NCBI RefSeq assembly: GCF_002968285.2
Contig: NZ_CP134400.1
Span: 4,526,001 to 4,590,000 of the forward strand
Direction: 5' to 3'
Length of the DNA: 64,000 nucleotides
DNA from: Mycobacterium sp. ITM-2016-00318
Lineage (GTDB): Bacteria; Actinomycetota; Actinomycetes; Mycobacteriales; Mycobacteriaceae
Shown here: positions 7,979-18,312 of the stretch, one piece after another
How the letters are laid out: each line of letters opens with the position of its first letter
How positions within the stretch are numbered: the first letter of the stretch is position 1
Position numbers and translations under genes: made by a program
Notes under the pieces: generated by a model
The model's input: only the letters and a program-made list of their open reading frames with translations
What the model was told of the DNA's origin: nothing
Databases searched by the model: none

Positions 7979-8693
7979 GCAGCCGTACCGCCGCCGAAAC
8001 CAGTGCGGCGTTGTCGGGGGCGGTGGAGCCATCGGGCAGCAGCAGGGTGTCCTCCAGCCCGATCCGCGTCTGTAAGCCGCGTGCGCCCGCGTGTTCCAGC
8101 AGCGGCCAACAGCTTTCGTTCATACCGTGCAGCAGGACGGGAGCCGGCGAACCGGCCGCCAGCACCTCGCGCAGTACGGCGTCGGCGGTGGCGGTGTCGC
8201 CGTCGGGACCGAGTTCGACCATCACCCGCATGCAGTGCGCGACCATCTCCGACTTCGCCCACGCCGCAGCCGCCTCGGCGTGGAAGATGCCGACCTCGAC
8301 GCCGACGCCCATCTGCAGCAACTGGTGCGCCAACGGCTCAGATCCGGGCTCGTGCCAGTTCACCGACGCGAAATCGGGCAACACCGTCCAGCCCTCCACG
8401 GTGCGCAGCCGTTCGTCGGGATCCGACATCGCCCAGAAGCCCGTCGTCACCCCGAGCGGCAAGCCCGGCATAGCGTGTCGCACCGCGTCGACCGCCGCCG
8501 CGACGACCTGGGGTTGCAACGAGTCGACGCCGTCGACGGTCTTGGGGTGCACGTGCACCGCCTTGGCGCCCGCCCGGTGCGCGTCGACCGCCGCCGCGGC
8601 GAGTTGGTCGGGACTCACCGGCAGATTCGGGTGCTGATCCGGGGTGCGGGCACCGTTGAGGCATGCCTTGAGGTAGCTCACGAGCCGTGGCAT
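7968..8693 (-). CDS. DUF849 beta-keto acid cleavage enzyme (BKACE family)
   Basis: A 241-aa TIM-barrel protein. The zinc ligands of BKACE enzymes are recognisable as the HVH in AKAVHVHPKTVDG, together with GLEDTL near the C terminus. Family members condense a beta-keto acid with acetyl-CoA and split it (the archetype is Kce of lysine fermentation). Specificity varies and cannot be set from sequence. ATG at 8691-8693 (MPRLVSYLKACLNGAR) is chosen because the family begins with this strand; the open frame upstream is unrelated. It is a little shorter than typical 270-300-aa members. Overlaps the cupin gene tail-to-tail by 11 bp. Confidence 0.8.
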   Translation of the reverse strand: MPRLVSYLKACLNGARTPDQHPNLPVSPDQLAAAAVDAHRAGAKAVHVHPKTVDGVDSLQPQVVAAAVDAVRHAMPGLPLGVTTGFWAMSDPDERLRTVEGWTVLPDFASVNWHEPGSEPLAHQLLQMGVGVEVGIFHAEAAAAWAKSEMVAHCMRVMVELGPDGDTATADAVLREVLAAGSPAPVLLHGMNESCWPLLEHAGARGLQTRIGLEDTLLLPDGSTAPDNAALVSAAVRLLSR

Positions 8694-8815
8694 GCCCCCA
8701 TTCTCCACCGCTGGGTTCAATATTTTCACTGCTGACACTGAGACGTAAAAGCCCCTTTCCTCCGGCGTGTCGGGTCCTTTTGCGTTCCCCAGCTGGCGCG
8801 TGGGCCCAGCTCGCG

Positions 8816-9706
8816 CTAAGAGGTGACCCCGAGAACGCGAAGGGCGTTCTGCTTGAAGATCAGCGGCAGCACCTCGGGTTTCATGTCCAGCGCCTCGAAG
8901 TCGCGACGCCAGCGGTCCACCTCGATGTAGGGGTAGTCGGTGCCGAACAGCACCTTGCCGCTCAGCGCCCGGTTGGCCGCGCGGACCAACTGCGGCGGGA
9001 AGTACTTCGGCGACCAGCCCGACAGGTCGATGAACACATTCGCCTTGTGCTGGGCGATGGCGATCTGCGCGTCGACCCACGGCACCGCGGGGTGAGCCAT
9101 CACGATCGTCAACTCGGGGAAGTCGGCGGCGACGTCGTCGAGCAGCATCGGGTCGGAGTAGCGCAGCTTGACCCCGTGCCCGCCGGGCAGCCCGGAGCCG
9201 ATGCCGGTCTGGCCGGTGTGGAAGAGCACGGGCACGCCTGCCTCCGCGATCGCCGTATAGATCGGGTAGTGGACACGGTCGTTGGGCTCGAAGCCCTGCA
9301 GGCTCGGATGGAACTTGAAGCCCTTGACGCCCAACTCGATCTGTCGCTGCACCCCGGCGACGGCGCGGCCACCGGTGAGCGGGTCGACGGAGCCGAACGG
9401 GATCAGCACGTCGTTGTTGCGCGCTGCGCCCTCGATGAGGTTCTCCACGGAGTTGGGTTCACGACCGGACGCGGTCTGGGAGTCGATGGTGAACACCACC
9501 GCAGCGGTGTTGCGCTGCCGGTAGTAGTCGGCGACGGAGTCGACGGTGGTCGGTTCGGAGTCGAGCTTGAAGTACTGCTTCGTCGCGGTGATCAGCTCGT
9601 CGTCGTACGCGCAGTGGCCGTGGTCATCGGCCTCGATGTGAGCGTGGATGTCGATTGCGTCGACGGCATCGAAATCGATGCCGTATGCGTACTTTTCCCC
9701 GGCCAT
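8816..9706 (-). CDS. Amidohydrolase-2 family metal-dependent hydrolase
   Basis: A 296-aa TIM-barrel hydrolase or decarboxylase of the ACMSD-like amidohydrolase-2 family. Metal-site motifs are DIHAHIE (about 19-25), GFKFHPS (about 128), LFHTGQTG (about 161), VMAHPAVPW (about 204) and GTDYPY (about 250). Such enzymes hydrolyse or decarboxylate aromatic or lactone acids with one divalent metal. It is divergent from the ERG2-like gene with only 22 bp between starts, so their promoters overlap. The 122 bp between it and the DUF849 gene downstream hold nothing recognisable. Confidence 0.85.
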   Translation of the reverse strand: MAGEKYAYGIDFDAVDAIDIHAHIEADDHGHCAYDDELITATKQYFKLDSEPTTVDSVADYYRQRNTAAVVFTIDSQTASGREPNSVENLIEGAARNNDVLIPFGSVDPLTGGRAVAGVQRQIELGVKGFKFHPSLQGFEPNDRVHYPIYTAIAEAGVPVLFHTGQTGIGSGLPGGHGVKLRYSDPMLLDDVAADFPELTIVMAHPAVPWVDAQIAIAQHKANVFIDLSGWSPKYFPPQLVRAANRALSGKVLFGTDYPYIEVDRWRRDFEALDMKPEVLPLIFKQNALRVLGVTS

Positions 9707-9728
9707 CGTTGCAGCCTAGTCTCTAACG

Positions 9729-10310
9729 ATGTCGTACAAGATCGACCAAGATGTGCTGGCCGCGGTCGCCAAAGAGGTCGCCGCACAACCCTTGGCGGGT
9801 GGCGAGCTCATCACGCGGACGACGGAGCTACTTGCCGCGGCATATCCCGATCTGATCGATGCAACGCCTGGCCGCTGGGTGGGCAGCAAGGCGGGTGGGA
9901 TCCTGGGCAAGGTGCGCTTCCTGTACTTCAGCCCACGCGAATATGTCGTGATGTTCGGGTCTCCCACTGGCACACAGGGATTTTCGGGCCGTTACAAGCA
10001 CGTCGACATCCACAAATTCCTGATCGCGGGCCAAATCGATTCCTACGACCTGGAATCAGACGACCTGACCCCGATGACACTTCGTCCGGGCGAGCACACC
10101 TGCCTTGAGAGGGGCCGGGCGCGCGGGCTGACCATCGCGCCCGGCTCGTTCCACATCGAATACGGCCGCGGGGCGGTGATGACGACGCTGCCGTTCGCGA
10201 TGGTCGACACCTTGTTCGTCTCGCTGGAACTCGAATCGGTCCGTCGGTCGACGGTGGAGTTCGGCAGGCTCGTCGCCAAACGCTTCAGGCGCCGGCGAAA
10301 ACCCTCTTGA
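9729..10310 (+). CDS. ERG2 / sigma-1-receptor-like protein
   Basis: A 193-aa protein that aligns by eye with the eukaryotic sterol C8-C7 isomerase Erg2 and the human sigma-1 receptor. SPREYVVMFGSPTG matches SLSEYVLLFGTALG, GFSGRY matches GHSGRY, LRPGEHTCLERGRA matches the YPGETVVHGPGEA block, and HIEYGRG…LPFAMVDTLF matches MVEYGRG…LAFALADTVF. Glu144 corresponds to the ligand-binding Glu172 of sigma-1. The equivalent of Asp126 is not clearly conserved (a Lys or His, with Asp93 nearby). Unlike the eukaryotic proteins it has no N-terminal transmembrane helix. The basic C terminus (RFRRRRKP) may touch membrane. Function is unproven: a sterol or isoprenoid-lipid role is inference. Confidence 0.8.
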   Translation: MSYKIDQDVLAAVAKEVAAQPLAGGELITRTTELLAAAYPDLIDATPGRWVGSKAGGILGKVRFLYFSPREYVVMFGSPTGTQGFSGRYKHVDIHKFLIAGQIDSYDLESDDLTPMTLRPGEHTCLERGRARGLTIAPGSFHIEYGRGAVMTTLPFAMVDTLFVSLELESVRRSTVEFGRLVAKRFRRRRKPS

Positions 10311-10722
10311 ACCTGTCCAGCGACTCGCGGATGTCGCCCTTGAGGGCCGCGGCCACCACCATGCCGATCGGGCCGAACAACGCGGGCCCGCCGAGGTGGA
10401 CGTCGAACGTGACGGTGGACCCGTCACCGGACGGCTTGACCTTGCCGATCAGCTTGACCTTCACGCCACCGACGCCTTCGCCGTTGAGCGTCATCGCCTC
10501 GGGCGGCTTGAAGTGGACAATGGTCCAATTGATCCGGTTGGGCATGCCCTTCACTTCGACGATGGACACGATGACCGTGCCCTTCTCCAGGGTTTCGGGC
10601 AGCTTGCTGCGCCACACCCGGTGAATCGTCAGCCATTCCTTGAAACGGGACAGGTCAGATGCGCACTCCCACGCCTTCTCCGGCGGCAGTGGAACGTCAA
10701 CGGAGACGGACAGTTTGGCCAT
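10285..10722 (-). CDS. SRPBCC-fold protein, Rv0910-type toxin
   Basis: A 145-aa START/SRPBCC-fold protein (MAKLSVSVDVPLPPEKAWECASDLSRF … FDVHLGGPALFGPIGMVVAAALKGDIRESLDRFKRVF). It corresponds to Rv0910 of M. tuberculosis, described as the toxin of the Rv0909/Rv0910 pair. The fold has a hydrophobic cavity, so lipid or polyketide binding is also possible. ATG at 10720-10722 follows the antitoxin stop by 4 bp, giving an antitoxin-first operon. Its last 26 bases overlap the end of the ERG2-like gene on the other strand. Confidence 0.8.
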   Translation of the reverse strand: MAKLSVSVDVPLPPEKAWECASDLSRFKEWLTIHRVWRSKLPETLEKGTVIVSIVEVKGMPNRINWTIVHFKPPEAMTLNGEGVGGVKVKLIGKVKPSGDGSTVTFDVHLGGPALFGPIGMVVAAALKGDIRESLDRFKRVFAGA

Positions 10723-10726
10723 AGAT

Positions 10727-10909
10727 CTACGGGGTCTGCGGGTTTGTCTTGTCGACGGCCTTCTTCGCAGCGTCCTGCACCTTGGCGACGTGGCCGGTGT
10801 ACTTGCCCTGGGTCTTCTTGTCGACGATGTCGCCTGCCTTGTCGATCGCGGTGTCAACCTTGTCGGCGTTCTTGGCTACCAGGCCCTTTACCTTGTCTAG
10901 AAATCCCAT
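10727..10909 (-). CDS. Rv0909-type antitoxin
   Basis: A 60-aa, Lys/Asp/Ala-rich, helical protein (MGFLDKVKGLVAKNADKVD … GDIVDKKTQGKYTGHVAKVQDAAKKAVDK). It matches the Rv0909 antitoxin family, with amphipathic-helix repeats and no DNA-binding motif. It sits directly upstream of its partner with a 4-bp gap, the usual order for type II modules. It lies 15 bp downstream of the end of ctpE-like DNA on the opposite side, so the promoter must lie within about 20 bp or inside the neighbouring gene. Confidence 0.8.
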   Translation of the reverse strand: MGFLDKVKGLVAKNADKVDTAIDKAGDIVDKKTQGKYTGHVAKVQDAAKKAVDKTNPQTP

Positions 10910-10924
10910 GGGGTCACCCTACCG

Positions 10925-13300
10925 CTACCTCCAGAGCCGTCGTCGTTCGCCGATGAACGCGCCCTGAACCCACCACAACATCTCGATGACAACCGCGCCC
11001 ACGACCCCGATCACCAGCGCAACAGTGGTCACCGCGACGTTCGAGGGATCGAGCATGAATACCTTCTGAGCTAGCGGAATGGAGAAGATCACCAGATACG
11101 CCAGACCCGAGAAGGCGACCAGCGCCACCCGCCACCACTCGTAGGGGCGGGCCACGACGGCCAGCACCCACAGCGCGGTCACCAGCAACGTGATCAGCGC
11201 TGCCGTCGAGGCCTGCGTCTGCTGTTGTGCTCCTGCTTCGCGGCCCTCATAGGCCGCCAGGTAGGACGCGAAGGTCGCGGCGCCGACGATGACCCCGGAC
11301 GGCAGCGCCTGCGTCATCACGCGCCGGACGAAGTCCGGGTGCGCCCGCTCGTTGTTGGGCGCCAGCGACAGGATGAACGAAGGAATGCCGATGGTGAACC
11401 AGGCCGCGATGGTGACGTGAATCGGCTGGAACGGAAACAACAGCGGGTCGGAGCCGAAGAACTTCGACGCCAGCCCCGCGAATCCGACCAGGACGGCGAG
11501 CAGAACCGAGTAGACCGTCTTGGTCAGGAACAGGTTCGAGACGCGTTCGATGTTGCCAATCACCCTGCGGCCCTCGCCGACCACATGGGGCAGTGTCGCG
11601 AACTTGTTGTCCAACAGCACGATCTGGGCCACCGCACGTGATGCCGCGCTGCCCGCGCCCATCGCGACGCCGATGTCGGCGTCCTTGAGCGCCAGCACGT
11701 CGTTGACGCCGTCGCCGGTCATCGCGACGGTGTGTCCACGTGACTGCAGCGCATGGACCATGGCGCGCTTCTGATCGGGCCGCACCCGGCCGAAGGTGGT
11801 GCACTCCTCGAGTGCGTCGGCCAGTTGGTGAGGCTCCGACGGCAGCTCGCGGGCGTCCATGGTCGCGCCCGCCAGGCCGAGCGAACCCGCTACCGCACCG
11901 ACCGACACCGCGTTGTCACCGGAAATGACCTTGATCGAAACGTTCTGGGAGGCGAAGTAATCCAAGGTGTCGCGGGCGTCGGGCCGGATCCGCTGCTCGA
12001 GCACCACCAACGCGACGGGTGTCACCGTGCCCGGTGCGCCCGGGTGGTCGACGGGCAGGTCGCTCGACCCGAGCAGCAGCACCCGCACGCCTCGGCTGCC
12101 GATCCGCTCGGCCTGCTCGGCGACTGCAGACGCCGGGTCGAGCAGCACGTCCGGCGCACCGATCACCCAGTTCCCGTTGTCGCCGTAAGACGTCCCGCTC
12201 CATTTGGTCGCCGACTTGAACGGTGCGCTTGCACTGGCGGTCCAGCCCGGCGGCATCTTGTAGGCCTCACCGATGGCGGCCATGCTGGCGTTCGGGCGCG
12301 GGTCGTCGGCGGCCATCTGCGCGAGCACGTTTTCGACGTCGCCCTCGTCCAACTGCTGCAGATCCGACACCCGCATACCGTTCTCGGTCAGCGTGCCGGT
12401 CTTGTCGGCGCAGACCACGTCGACGCGGGCCAGGCCCTCGATAGCGGGCAGCTCGTTGACCAGGCACTGCCGCCTGCCGAGCCGAATCACGCCCACCGCG
12501 AAGGCAATCGACGTCATCAGCACCAGGCCCTCGGGCACCATCGGCACCAGTGCGCCCACCATCCGCAGCACCGAATCCCGCCAACCGGCATCGGTGGTGA
12601 ACAGTTGGGTGTAGATGATCAGCAGGCCTGCCGGGACGAGCAGATAGGTGATGAACTGCAAGATCTTGTTGATCCCACTGCGCAGTTCGGATTTCACCAG
12701 CGTGAACTTGCTGGCTTCTTCGGCGAGCTTGGCGGCGTAAGCCTCTCGGCCCACCTTGGTGGCCCGGTAGGCACCGCTGCCCGCGACGACGAAGCTACCC
12801 GACATCACCCGCTCGCCCGCATCCTTGGCGATCGGGTCGGCTTCGCCGGTGAGCAGCGACTCGTCGACCTCGAGGTTGGCCTCCTCGACAATCTCGCCGT
12901 CGACGACGATCTGGTCGCCGGGACCGAGTTCGATGATGTCGTCGAGCACCACTTCGCTCGGCGCGCGCGGCTCGGTGCCGGACACTCGGCGCACCATCGG
13001 TTTCGCCTGCCCGACTATGGCGAGCCGGTCCAGCGTCTGCTTGGCGCGCAGCTCCTGGATGATGCCGATCGCGCTGTTGGCGACGATCAGCAGCCCGAAC
13101 GCGCCGTTGATCACCGAACCGGTCGACAGCACGATGATCAGCAGCACGCCGAGGATCGCGTTGATCCGCGTGAACACGTTGGCGCGCACGATCTCCGAGA
13201 CGCTGCGCGCGGCTCGTGTCGGGACGTCGTTGGTCTGGCCCTCGGCCACCCGCTGGGCAACCTCGGCGTCGGACAGACCGGCGACGACGGCGATCGTCAT
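10925..13300 (-). CDS. ctpE: CtpE-like P-type cation-transporting ATPase
   Basis: A 791-aa P-ATPase. The phosphorylated Asp is about 299 in [12 protein letters not shown]. The actuator loop reads LTGEAD (151-155; Ala where TGES is usual). The membrane motif VPEGL is at about 255, and the hinge [16 protein letters not shown] lies in the P domain. About eight to ten transmembrane helices occur in pairs near 48-80, 215-275 and the last 200 residues. It corresponds to Rv0908/ctpE, reported in M. smegmatis as a Ca2+ uptake ATPase. It has no N-terminal heavy-metal domain. ATG overlaps the end of the beta-lactamase-like gene by 4 bp. Confidence 0.9.
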   Translation of the reverse strand: MTIAVVAGLSDAEVAQRVAEGQTNDVPTRAARSVSEIVRANVFTRINAILGVLLIIVLSTGSVINGAFGLLIVANSAIGIIQELRAKQTLDRLAIVGQAKPMVRRVSGTEPRAPSEVVLDDIIELGPGDQIVVDGEIVEEANLEVDESLLTGEADPIAKDAGERVMSGSFVVAGSGAYRATKVGREAYAAKLAEEASKFTLVKSELRSGINKILQFITYLLVPAGLLIIYTQLFTTDAGWRDSVLRMVGALVPMVPEGLVLMTSIAFAVGVIRLGRRQCLVNELPAIEGLARVDVVCADKTGTLTENGMRVSDLQQLDEGDVENVLAQMAADDPRPNASMAAIGEAYKMPPGWTASASAPFKSATKWSGTSYGDNGNWVIGAPDVLLDPASAVAEQAERIGSRGVRVLLLGSSDLPVDHPGAPGTVTPVALVVLEQRIRPDARDTLDYFASQNVSIKVISGDNAVSVGAVAGSLGLAGATMDARELPSEPHQLADALEECTTFGRVRPDQKRAMVHALQSRGHTVAMTGDGVNDVLALKDADIGVAMGAGSAASRAVAQIVLLDNKFATLPHVVGEGRRVIGNIERVSNLFLTKTVYSVLLAVLVGFAGLASKFFGSDPLLFPFQPIHVTIAAWFTIGIPSFILSLAPNNERAHPDFVRRVMTQALPSGVIVGAATFASYLAAYEGREAGAQQQTQASTAALITLLVTALWVLAVVARPYEWWRVALVAFSGLAYLVIFSIPLAQKVFMLDPSNVAVTTVALVIGVVGAVVIEMLWWVQGAFIGERRRLWR

Positions 13301-14904
13301 CGGGTGAATGTCCCCTTGCCGTCCTCGTCGTAGTACTCCAGTGTCAGCTTGTTCTGATCAAACGTCGCCTTGCCGACCGACCCGGGTGGCGAGTTCTCGC
13401 TGACCCACTCGTAGGTGAACACGTTGCCGTCCCAATTCATCAGCGGCACAGACAACTTCTTCCCCAGCTCGAGGTGCAGATTGCCGTCTTTCTCGCTGAC
13501 CCTTGCTGGGCCCCAGTAGGCGTTACTGTACGTACCGACGTAGGACGCGCGCGGCGCTGACGGCGCCGGGTTCGCGGGTGGTTTTCTACCGGAGAGGGAG
13601 CCGACCGGCTCCTCCATCTGCTTGAATACGTTGTTGTACAACGTGTACCAATCCTCGCGAACCTCGCCGAACTGCACGCGGTCGGCGAATTCGGCGGTGA
13701 GCGCCTCGGGAACTCCCGACGGCGTGGCGTTGGTGAGCGCGACGATCGCCACATCGGCCGACGGGATGATCACGAAGTTCGTCCCGGAGCCGAGTTCGAA
13801 CGCGCCCGAGTGACTCAGTGAGGTGCGCGCCGCCGATGTGGTACCGACGTTGAAGCCGAAGCCGTAAAAACCGCTGCGCATCGCCGGTTCACTCGGCGGG
13901 CTCGACAGGATCTGCGGACTCACTGCGGGCAGAAGAGCTTTCGCGTCGACGATCTGCTTGCCCTGGTAGCTGCCATCGGCCAACATCAGCGCCAGCCAGT
14001 GCGTCAGGTCGTTAACCGACGAACTCACCCCGCCCGCCGGCGCCTGCGGTTGAGGGTCCCTGACATAGCGCGGTTCATAGCGGCCGTCGATGTGGATGTG
14101 CCCGAGCGCGCGATTCTTCCGGCCTTCGAAGTCGGCGAACCGAAAGCTCGTCGAGGCCATGCCGAGCGGCTTGAACAGCACGTCGTCAGCGAGGTCCTCC
14201 CACGACTTGCGCGCGTTGACGGCCACCGCCTCGGCCGCCGACGTCAGGCCGAAGTTGGTGTAGGCATAGGAGATCCGGAACGGGTCCAGCGGCTGGTCGC
14301 GAAGCCGCTCGAGCACGTAGCGCCGGTCGTACCCCAGATCGTCGAGCATGTCGCCGGCGTGGTCGGGCAGCCCGGACCGGTGGGAAAACATGTCGCCGAC
14401 GCTGACCATCTTGGTGATCACAGGATCCGACAGCGCGAACCACGGCAGCTTCGATACGACCGGCGTATCCCAGCCGATCGCCTTCTCACTCACCTGCTGC
14501 GCCACCACGGTCGAGGAGATTGACTTGGACAGCGACGCCAGCTGAAACACCGTGTCCGAGTCGACCTTTTCACCCTTCTTGATGTCCTTGACACCGAAAC
14601 CCTTGGCGTAGACGGCTTTCCCGCCATGAACGACGGCTACGGCCATGCCCGGGATGCCCGACTTCTTCATCAGGCCGTCGGCGATGCCGTCGATCTTGGC
14701 GATCGCGTTCTCGATCGCGTTGTCCGGCAACGGCATGGCGGGTACGAGCGGTGGCGGGATCTCAGACAGCGTCGGCGCCGTCTCCTGCGCCGACGGCTTG
14801 GTGTCCTGGGCGGGTCCGGAGCCGCAGGCCGCCACCATCGACATCGTCGCGGCGAGAACGAGCGCGGGGGCAAACGCGAGGCGGGCTGTGATCACAGCCA
14901 GCAC
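13297..14904 (-). CDS. Serine beta-lactamase/esterase-fold lipoprotein (class C type)
   Basis: A 535-aa protein of the beta-lactamase/transpeptidase-like superfamily. A lipoprotein signal peptide ends in the lipobox VAAC (Cys27), followed by a Pro/Thr-rich linker. The catalytic SLSK (Ser124-Lys127), the YTN (Tyr215-Asn217) and HSG (near 370, in place of KTG) are all visible. A C-terminal beta domain (about 430-535) carries [13 protein letters not shown]. It corresponds to Rv0907. It probably acts on peptidoglycan or an ester at the outer face of the membrane, and need not confer drug resistance. GTG at 14902-14904. It overlaps ctpE by 4 bp. Confidence 0.88.
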   Translation of the reverse strand: MLAVITARLAFAPALVLAATMSMVAACGSGPAQDTKPSAQETAPTLSEIPPPLVPAMPLPDNAIENAIAKIDGIADGLMKKSGIPGMAVAVVHGGKAVYAKGFGVKDIKKGEKVDSDTVFQLASLSKSISSTVVAQQVSEKAIGWDTPVVSKLPWFALSDPVITKMVSVGDMFSHRSGLPDHAGDMLDDLGYDRRYVLERLRDQPLDPFRISYAYTNFGLTSAAEAVAVNARKSWEDLADDVLFKPLGMASTSFRFADFEGRKNRALGHIHIDGRYEPRYVRDPQPQAPAGGVSSSVNDLTHWLALMLADGSYQGKQIVDAKALLPAVSPQILSSPPSEPAMRSGFYGFGFNVGTTSAARTSLSHSGAFELGSGTNFVIIPSADVAIVALTNATPSGVPEALTAEFADRVQFGEVREDWYTLYNNVFKQMEEPVGSLSGRKPPANPAPSAPRASYVGTYSNAYWGPARVSEKDGNLHLELGKKLSVPLMNWDGNVFTYEWVSENSPPGSVGKATFDQNKLTLEYYDEDGKGTFTR

Positions 14905-14916
14905 GCTAGCGGGTTA

Positions 14917-16041
14917 TCACTGCCACCACGGCTTGAATGTCGACGGCGCGCTGGGTGTCGCGGGGTCGACTCGTTCGCCCGGGCGCGGCACGATCACCTC
15001 GACTCCCGCCGGCTCCGCGGCGGCGAGCAGTCGCTCGATGGGCTCGGCCCACGGATGCGGCGCGAGCCGGAACGTCGCCCAGTGGATCGGCAGCAGCAAG
15101 CCTTTCCCTGCTTCGGCGATGTCGAGATGAGCCCGTACGGCCTCTTCCGGGTTCATGTGAATGTCTGGCCACGCCGGGTGGTACGCGCCGACGGGCATCA
15201 GCGACATGTCGAACGGCCCGTGATCCCTCCCGATCTCGGCGAAGCTCTTCGTGTAACCGGTGTCGCCGCCGAAGAACGCCCGGTGCCGGGGGCCGATGAT
15301 CACCCACGATGCCCACAGCGTGGTGTTGCGGGTGAACAACCGTCCGGAGAAATGGCGGGCCGGCGTGCACACCAGCGTCAGGTCGCCGATCGTATGGCTC
15401 TCGTGCCAGTCGAGTTCGACGATGCGGTGCGCGGGGATCCGCCACTTTCGCAGATGTGCGCCAACCCCCAGCGGAACGACGAACGGCGCCCGTTGGCTGT
15501 GGGCGAGCGCGACGACGGTGTCCATGTCCAGATGGTCGTAGTGGTCGTGGCTGATGATCACCGCGTCGAGCGCGGGAAGCGCCTCCAGCGGAATGGGCAC
15601 GTCGTGCATCCGCTCGGGCCCGACAGTCCGCGACGGCGAACACCGCCTGCTCCATATCGGGTCGGTGAGCACGCGGTAGCCGTCGACCTCGACCAGCGCC
15701 ATCGAGTGGCCGTACCAGCTGGCGGCGAGGTCGAGCGGTGTGGTGTCTACCTTCGCCGGCACGGCGAGCGGAACGGGTTTGTGCGGTCGCGTGGCGTCGC
15801 GCGAGCCGACGAGTTCCCGGATGAGCAGGTTGCGCTGCTCGGCCTCGAGGTTCATCTGCGACGCGGGATCGACGTTGACGAACACGCCGTCCTGATAGTT
15901 CGGCGATCGCCGGGCGACGGGCCAGATTTCGTCGGGACGGGCGCCGACCGCGGTGGGGCTTCCCTGCAAGGCCCGCAGCACCCACCCGCTGGCCGCAACG
16001 GTGGCGGTCCCGATCGCGAATCGCAGCGCGGCGCCCAGCAT
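14917..16041 (-). CDS. Metallo-beta-lactamase-fold hydrolase (Rv0906 / NAPE-PLD type)
   Basis: A 374-aa zinc hydrolase. A short N-terminal hydrophobic segment (about 4-25) may be a signal or anchor. The dinuclear metal motif HDHYDH is at 165-170, with further ligands in HWHES/ARHFSG (about 235-255), FGGDTGY and LPIHWATF. The layout matches N-acylphosphatidylethanolamine phospholipase-D-like and UlaG-like MBL proteins. Rv0906 is the counterpart. The substrate is likely a phosphodiester or lipid amide (family inference). It ends 12 bp before the beta-lactamase-like gene and follows echA6 by 3 bp, so all run as one minus-strand operon. Confidence 0.85.
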   Translation of the reverse strand: MLGAALRFAIGTATVAASGWVLRALQGSPTAVGARPDEIWPVARRSPNYQDGVFVNVDPASQMNLEAEQRNLLIRELVGSRDATRPHKPVPLAVPAKVDTTPLDLAASWYGHSMALVEVDGYRVLTDPIWSRRCSPSRTVGPERMHDVPIPLEALPALDAVIISHDHYDHLDMDTVVALAHSQRAPFVVPLGVGAHLRKWRIPAHRIVELDWHESHTIGDLTLVCTPARHFSGRLFTRNTTLWASWVIIGPRHRAFFGGDTGYTKSFAEIGRDHGPFDMSLMPVGAYHPAWPDIHMNPEEAVRAHLDIAEAGKGLLLPIHWATFRLAPHPWAEPIERLLAAAEPAGVEVIVPRPGERVDPATPSAPSTFKPWWQ

Positions 16042-16044
16042 GCG

Positions 16045-16779
16045 TCAGGCCCCCCGGAAGTTCGGCGGCCGCTTCTCGATCCGGGCCATCTGCGCCTCGA
16101 TCACGTCCTGGCTGCTCCACGCCTTGTCGAAGAGTTCTTGATGCACGGGCCGGGGCTCCTCGTAGGCGCCGTCGTCGTTGAGCACTCGCTTGGCGTGCTG
16201 CAGTGCCAGCGGCGCGAACCCGGCGATCTCAGCAGCCCACGCCTGCGCGTCGGCAAGCGTGCCGATCCGGTTGGCCATGCCGGTCTGCAGCGCGACGTCG
16301 GACGTCAGCCGTTCCGCTCCGAACAGCATGCCTCGCGCCCGGCCCGCACCGACCAGTGAGGTCAGTCGGCGGATGCTCCAGTTGTCTAGCGCCAGGCCGT
16401 ATTTCGCGACGGGAAACTGGAAGTACGCGTCTGGCGCGACGACGCGCAGGTCGCAGATCAACGACAGGATGACACCGGCCCCGATCGCGGGCCCGTTGAT
16501 GGCGCCGATCACGGGCACCGGCGCCGCGTCGATGGCGAGGTTGAGCGCCTTCGCCTTGTCGGGAAGCTCCTCGGCGACGCTCGACGGGTCGCTGAGATCG
16601 GCACCCGAGCTGAACACGTGGCCCTGGCCGGTCACCACGACGGCGCGGACGTCCTCGCTTGCGGCCTTCTCGATCGCTTCGCGCAGCCCGTCGACCAGAG
16701 CGCTGTTGAGCGCGTTGCGGCGCTCGGCGCGCTGCATCTCCAAAGTCATCACGTGGCCGCTGCGGGTCACTCCAATCAT
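16045..16779 (-). CDS. echA6: EchA6-like enoyl-CoA hydratase family protein
   Basis: A 244-aa crotonase-fold protein. [14 protein letters not shown] is at the N terminus. The oxyanion-hole strands are in SSGADLSD (about 60) and [19 protein letters not shown] (about 95-115). The usual pair of catalytic glutamates is not evident. This fits EchA6 of M. tuberculosis, which binds acyl-CoA and feeds it to mycolic-acid FAS-II and is the target of THPP inhibitors. ATG at 16777-16779. It is divergent from accD3 with a 27-bp gap holding TATATAGG, a possible -10. Confidence 0.88.
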   Translation of the reverse strand: MIGVTRSGHVMTLEMQRAERRNALNSALVDGLREAIEKAASEDVRAVVVTGQGHVFSSGADLSDPSSVAEELPDKAKALNLAIDAAPVPVIGAINGPAIGAGVILSLICDLRVVAPDAYFQFPVAKYGLALDNWSIRRLTSLVGAGRARGMLFGAERLTSDVALQTGMANRIGTLADAQAWAAEIAGFAPLALQHAKRVLNDDGAYEEPRPVHQELFDKAWSSQDVIEAQMARIEKRPPNFRGA

Positions 16780-16806
16780 GGGCCCAAGCCTATATAGGGT
16801 CAGGCT

Positions 16807-18312
16807 GTGAGCCGGATCGGTGCCCTCGAGCTGCGGGATGCCGTGCTGGATGAGGGATCCTTCCGCAGCTGGGACTCCCCGCCGGTGCCGATCGCCCGCA
16901 GCGACTCGTACCGCCGCGAGCTGGCCGACGCCGAGGCTGCCACGGGTCTCGACGAGTCGGTCATCACCGGCGAGGGCCGTGTTCTGGGCAGGCGCGTGGC
17001 GGTGGTGGCGTGCGAGTTCGACTTCCTCGCCGGATCGATCGGGGTGGCCGCCGCCGAACGCATCACCGCCGCCGTGGCCCGGGCCACCGCCGAACGCCTG
17101 CCACTGCTGGCCTCGCCCAGTTCGGGTGGCACCCGCATGCAGGAGGGCACGGTCGCGTTCCTGCAGATGGTCAAGATCGCCGCGGCCGTCGAGCTGCACA
17201 AGCGGGCCCATCTGCCCTATCTCGTGTACCTGCGCCACCCCACCACCGGCGGAGTGTTCGCGTCGTGGGGCTCGCTGGGCCACATCACGGTCGCCGAGCC
17301 GGGTGCGCTGATCGGCTTTCTGGGCCCGCGCGTGTACGAGCACCTCTACGGCGAGCCGTTCCCGTCCGGCGTTCAGACCGCGGAAAACCTGCAGCGCCAC
17401 GGCGTCATCGATGCCGTCATCCCGCTGGACCGCCTTCGCGGTGTGCTGGACCGCGCGCTCAAGGTCGTCGCCGACGCTCCAGAACCGCCGCCGCCCGCAC
17501 CACCGACCGAACCCCAGCCCGACGTGCCCGCGTGGGATTCGGTGGTGGCTTCGCGACGGCCGGACCGCCCCGGCGTCGCGCAGCTGCTGCGCCACGGGGC
17601 GACGGAATGGGCCTTGTTGTCGGGCACCGCCTTCGGTGAGGGCGCCACGACGCTGCTGGCGCTGGCCCGGTTCGGCGGCCAACCGGCGGTGGTGCTGGGG
17701 CAACAGCGGCTGGTCGGGGGGACCCGCACGCGAGGAGGAGAAGAAGGTCTCGTCGGGCCGGTCGCATTACGCGAAGCGCGGCGCGGTATGGCGCTGGCCG
17801 CGGGGCTGAAGCTGCCGCTGGTGTCGGTGATCGACACGGCTGGGCCGGCATTGTCGGCCGAGGCCGAGCAGGGCGGTCTGGCCGGCGAGATCGCACGCTG
17901 CGTTGCCGAGTTGGTCACCCTCGATACGCCGACGGTGTCGGTCTTGCTCGGGCAGGGCAGCGGCGGTCCCGCGCTGGCGATGGTGCCCGCCGATCGGGTG
18001 CTGGCGGCGCTGCACGGGTGGCTCGCGCCGCTACCGCCTGAGGGCGCGAGCGCGATCGTGTTCCGCGATGTCGACCACGCTCCCGAACTTGCTGCGGCGC
18101 AGGGCATCCGGTCGGCCGACCTATTGCGCGACGGCATCGTCGACGTCGTCGTCGGTGAGCTCCCGGACGCCGCCGATGAACCTGTCGAGTTCATCGAAAG
18201 GATGTCGGCGGCCATCGCGGGTGAGCTACACCGGCTGCGCGCGGTTCCCGACGAGCAGCGCATGGCCGCCCGATTCGAGCGGTACCGCCGCATCGGGCTC
18301 CCGGGCGGCTAA
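16807..18312 (+). CDS. accD3: AccD3-like acyl-CoA carboxylase carboxyltransferase
   Basis: A 501-aa carboxyltransferase with two crotonase-like halves. The N half has [12 protein letters not shown] (about 100) and [17 protein letters not shown] Pro-rich linker ([14 protein letters not shown], about 222-238) follows. The C half has [25 protein letters not shown] and [14 protein letters not shown]. It corresponds to AccD3 (Rv0904c, about 495 aa). It would transfer CO2 from biotin to an acyl-CoA together with an AccA subunit; the physiological partner is uncertain. GTG at 16807. It overlaps the convergent small gene by 4 bp. Confidence 0.9.
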   Translation: MSRIGALELRDAVLDEGSFRSWDSPPVPIARSDSYRRELADAEAATGLDESVITGEGRVLGRRVAVVACEFDFLAGSIGVAAAERITAAVARATAERLPLLASPSSGGTRMQEGTVAFLQMVKIAAAVELHKRAHLPYLVYLRHPTTGGVFASWGSLGHITVAEPGALIGFLGPRVYEHLYGEPFPSGVQTAENLQRHGVIDAVIPLDRLRGVLDRALKVVADAPEPPPPAPPTEPQPDVPAWDSVVASRRPDRPGVAQLLRHGATEWALLSGTAFGEGATTLLALARFGGQPAVVLGQQRLVGGTRTRGGEEGLVGPVALREARRGMALAAGLKLPLVSVIDTAGPALSAEAEQGGLAGEIARCVAELVTLDTPTVSVLLGQGSGGPALAMVPADRVLAALHGWLAPLPPEGASAIVFRDVDHAPELAAAQGIRSADLLRDGIVDVVVGELPDAADEPVEFIERMSAAIAGELHRLRAVPDEQRMAARFERYRRIGLPGG

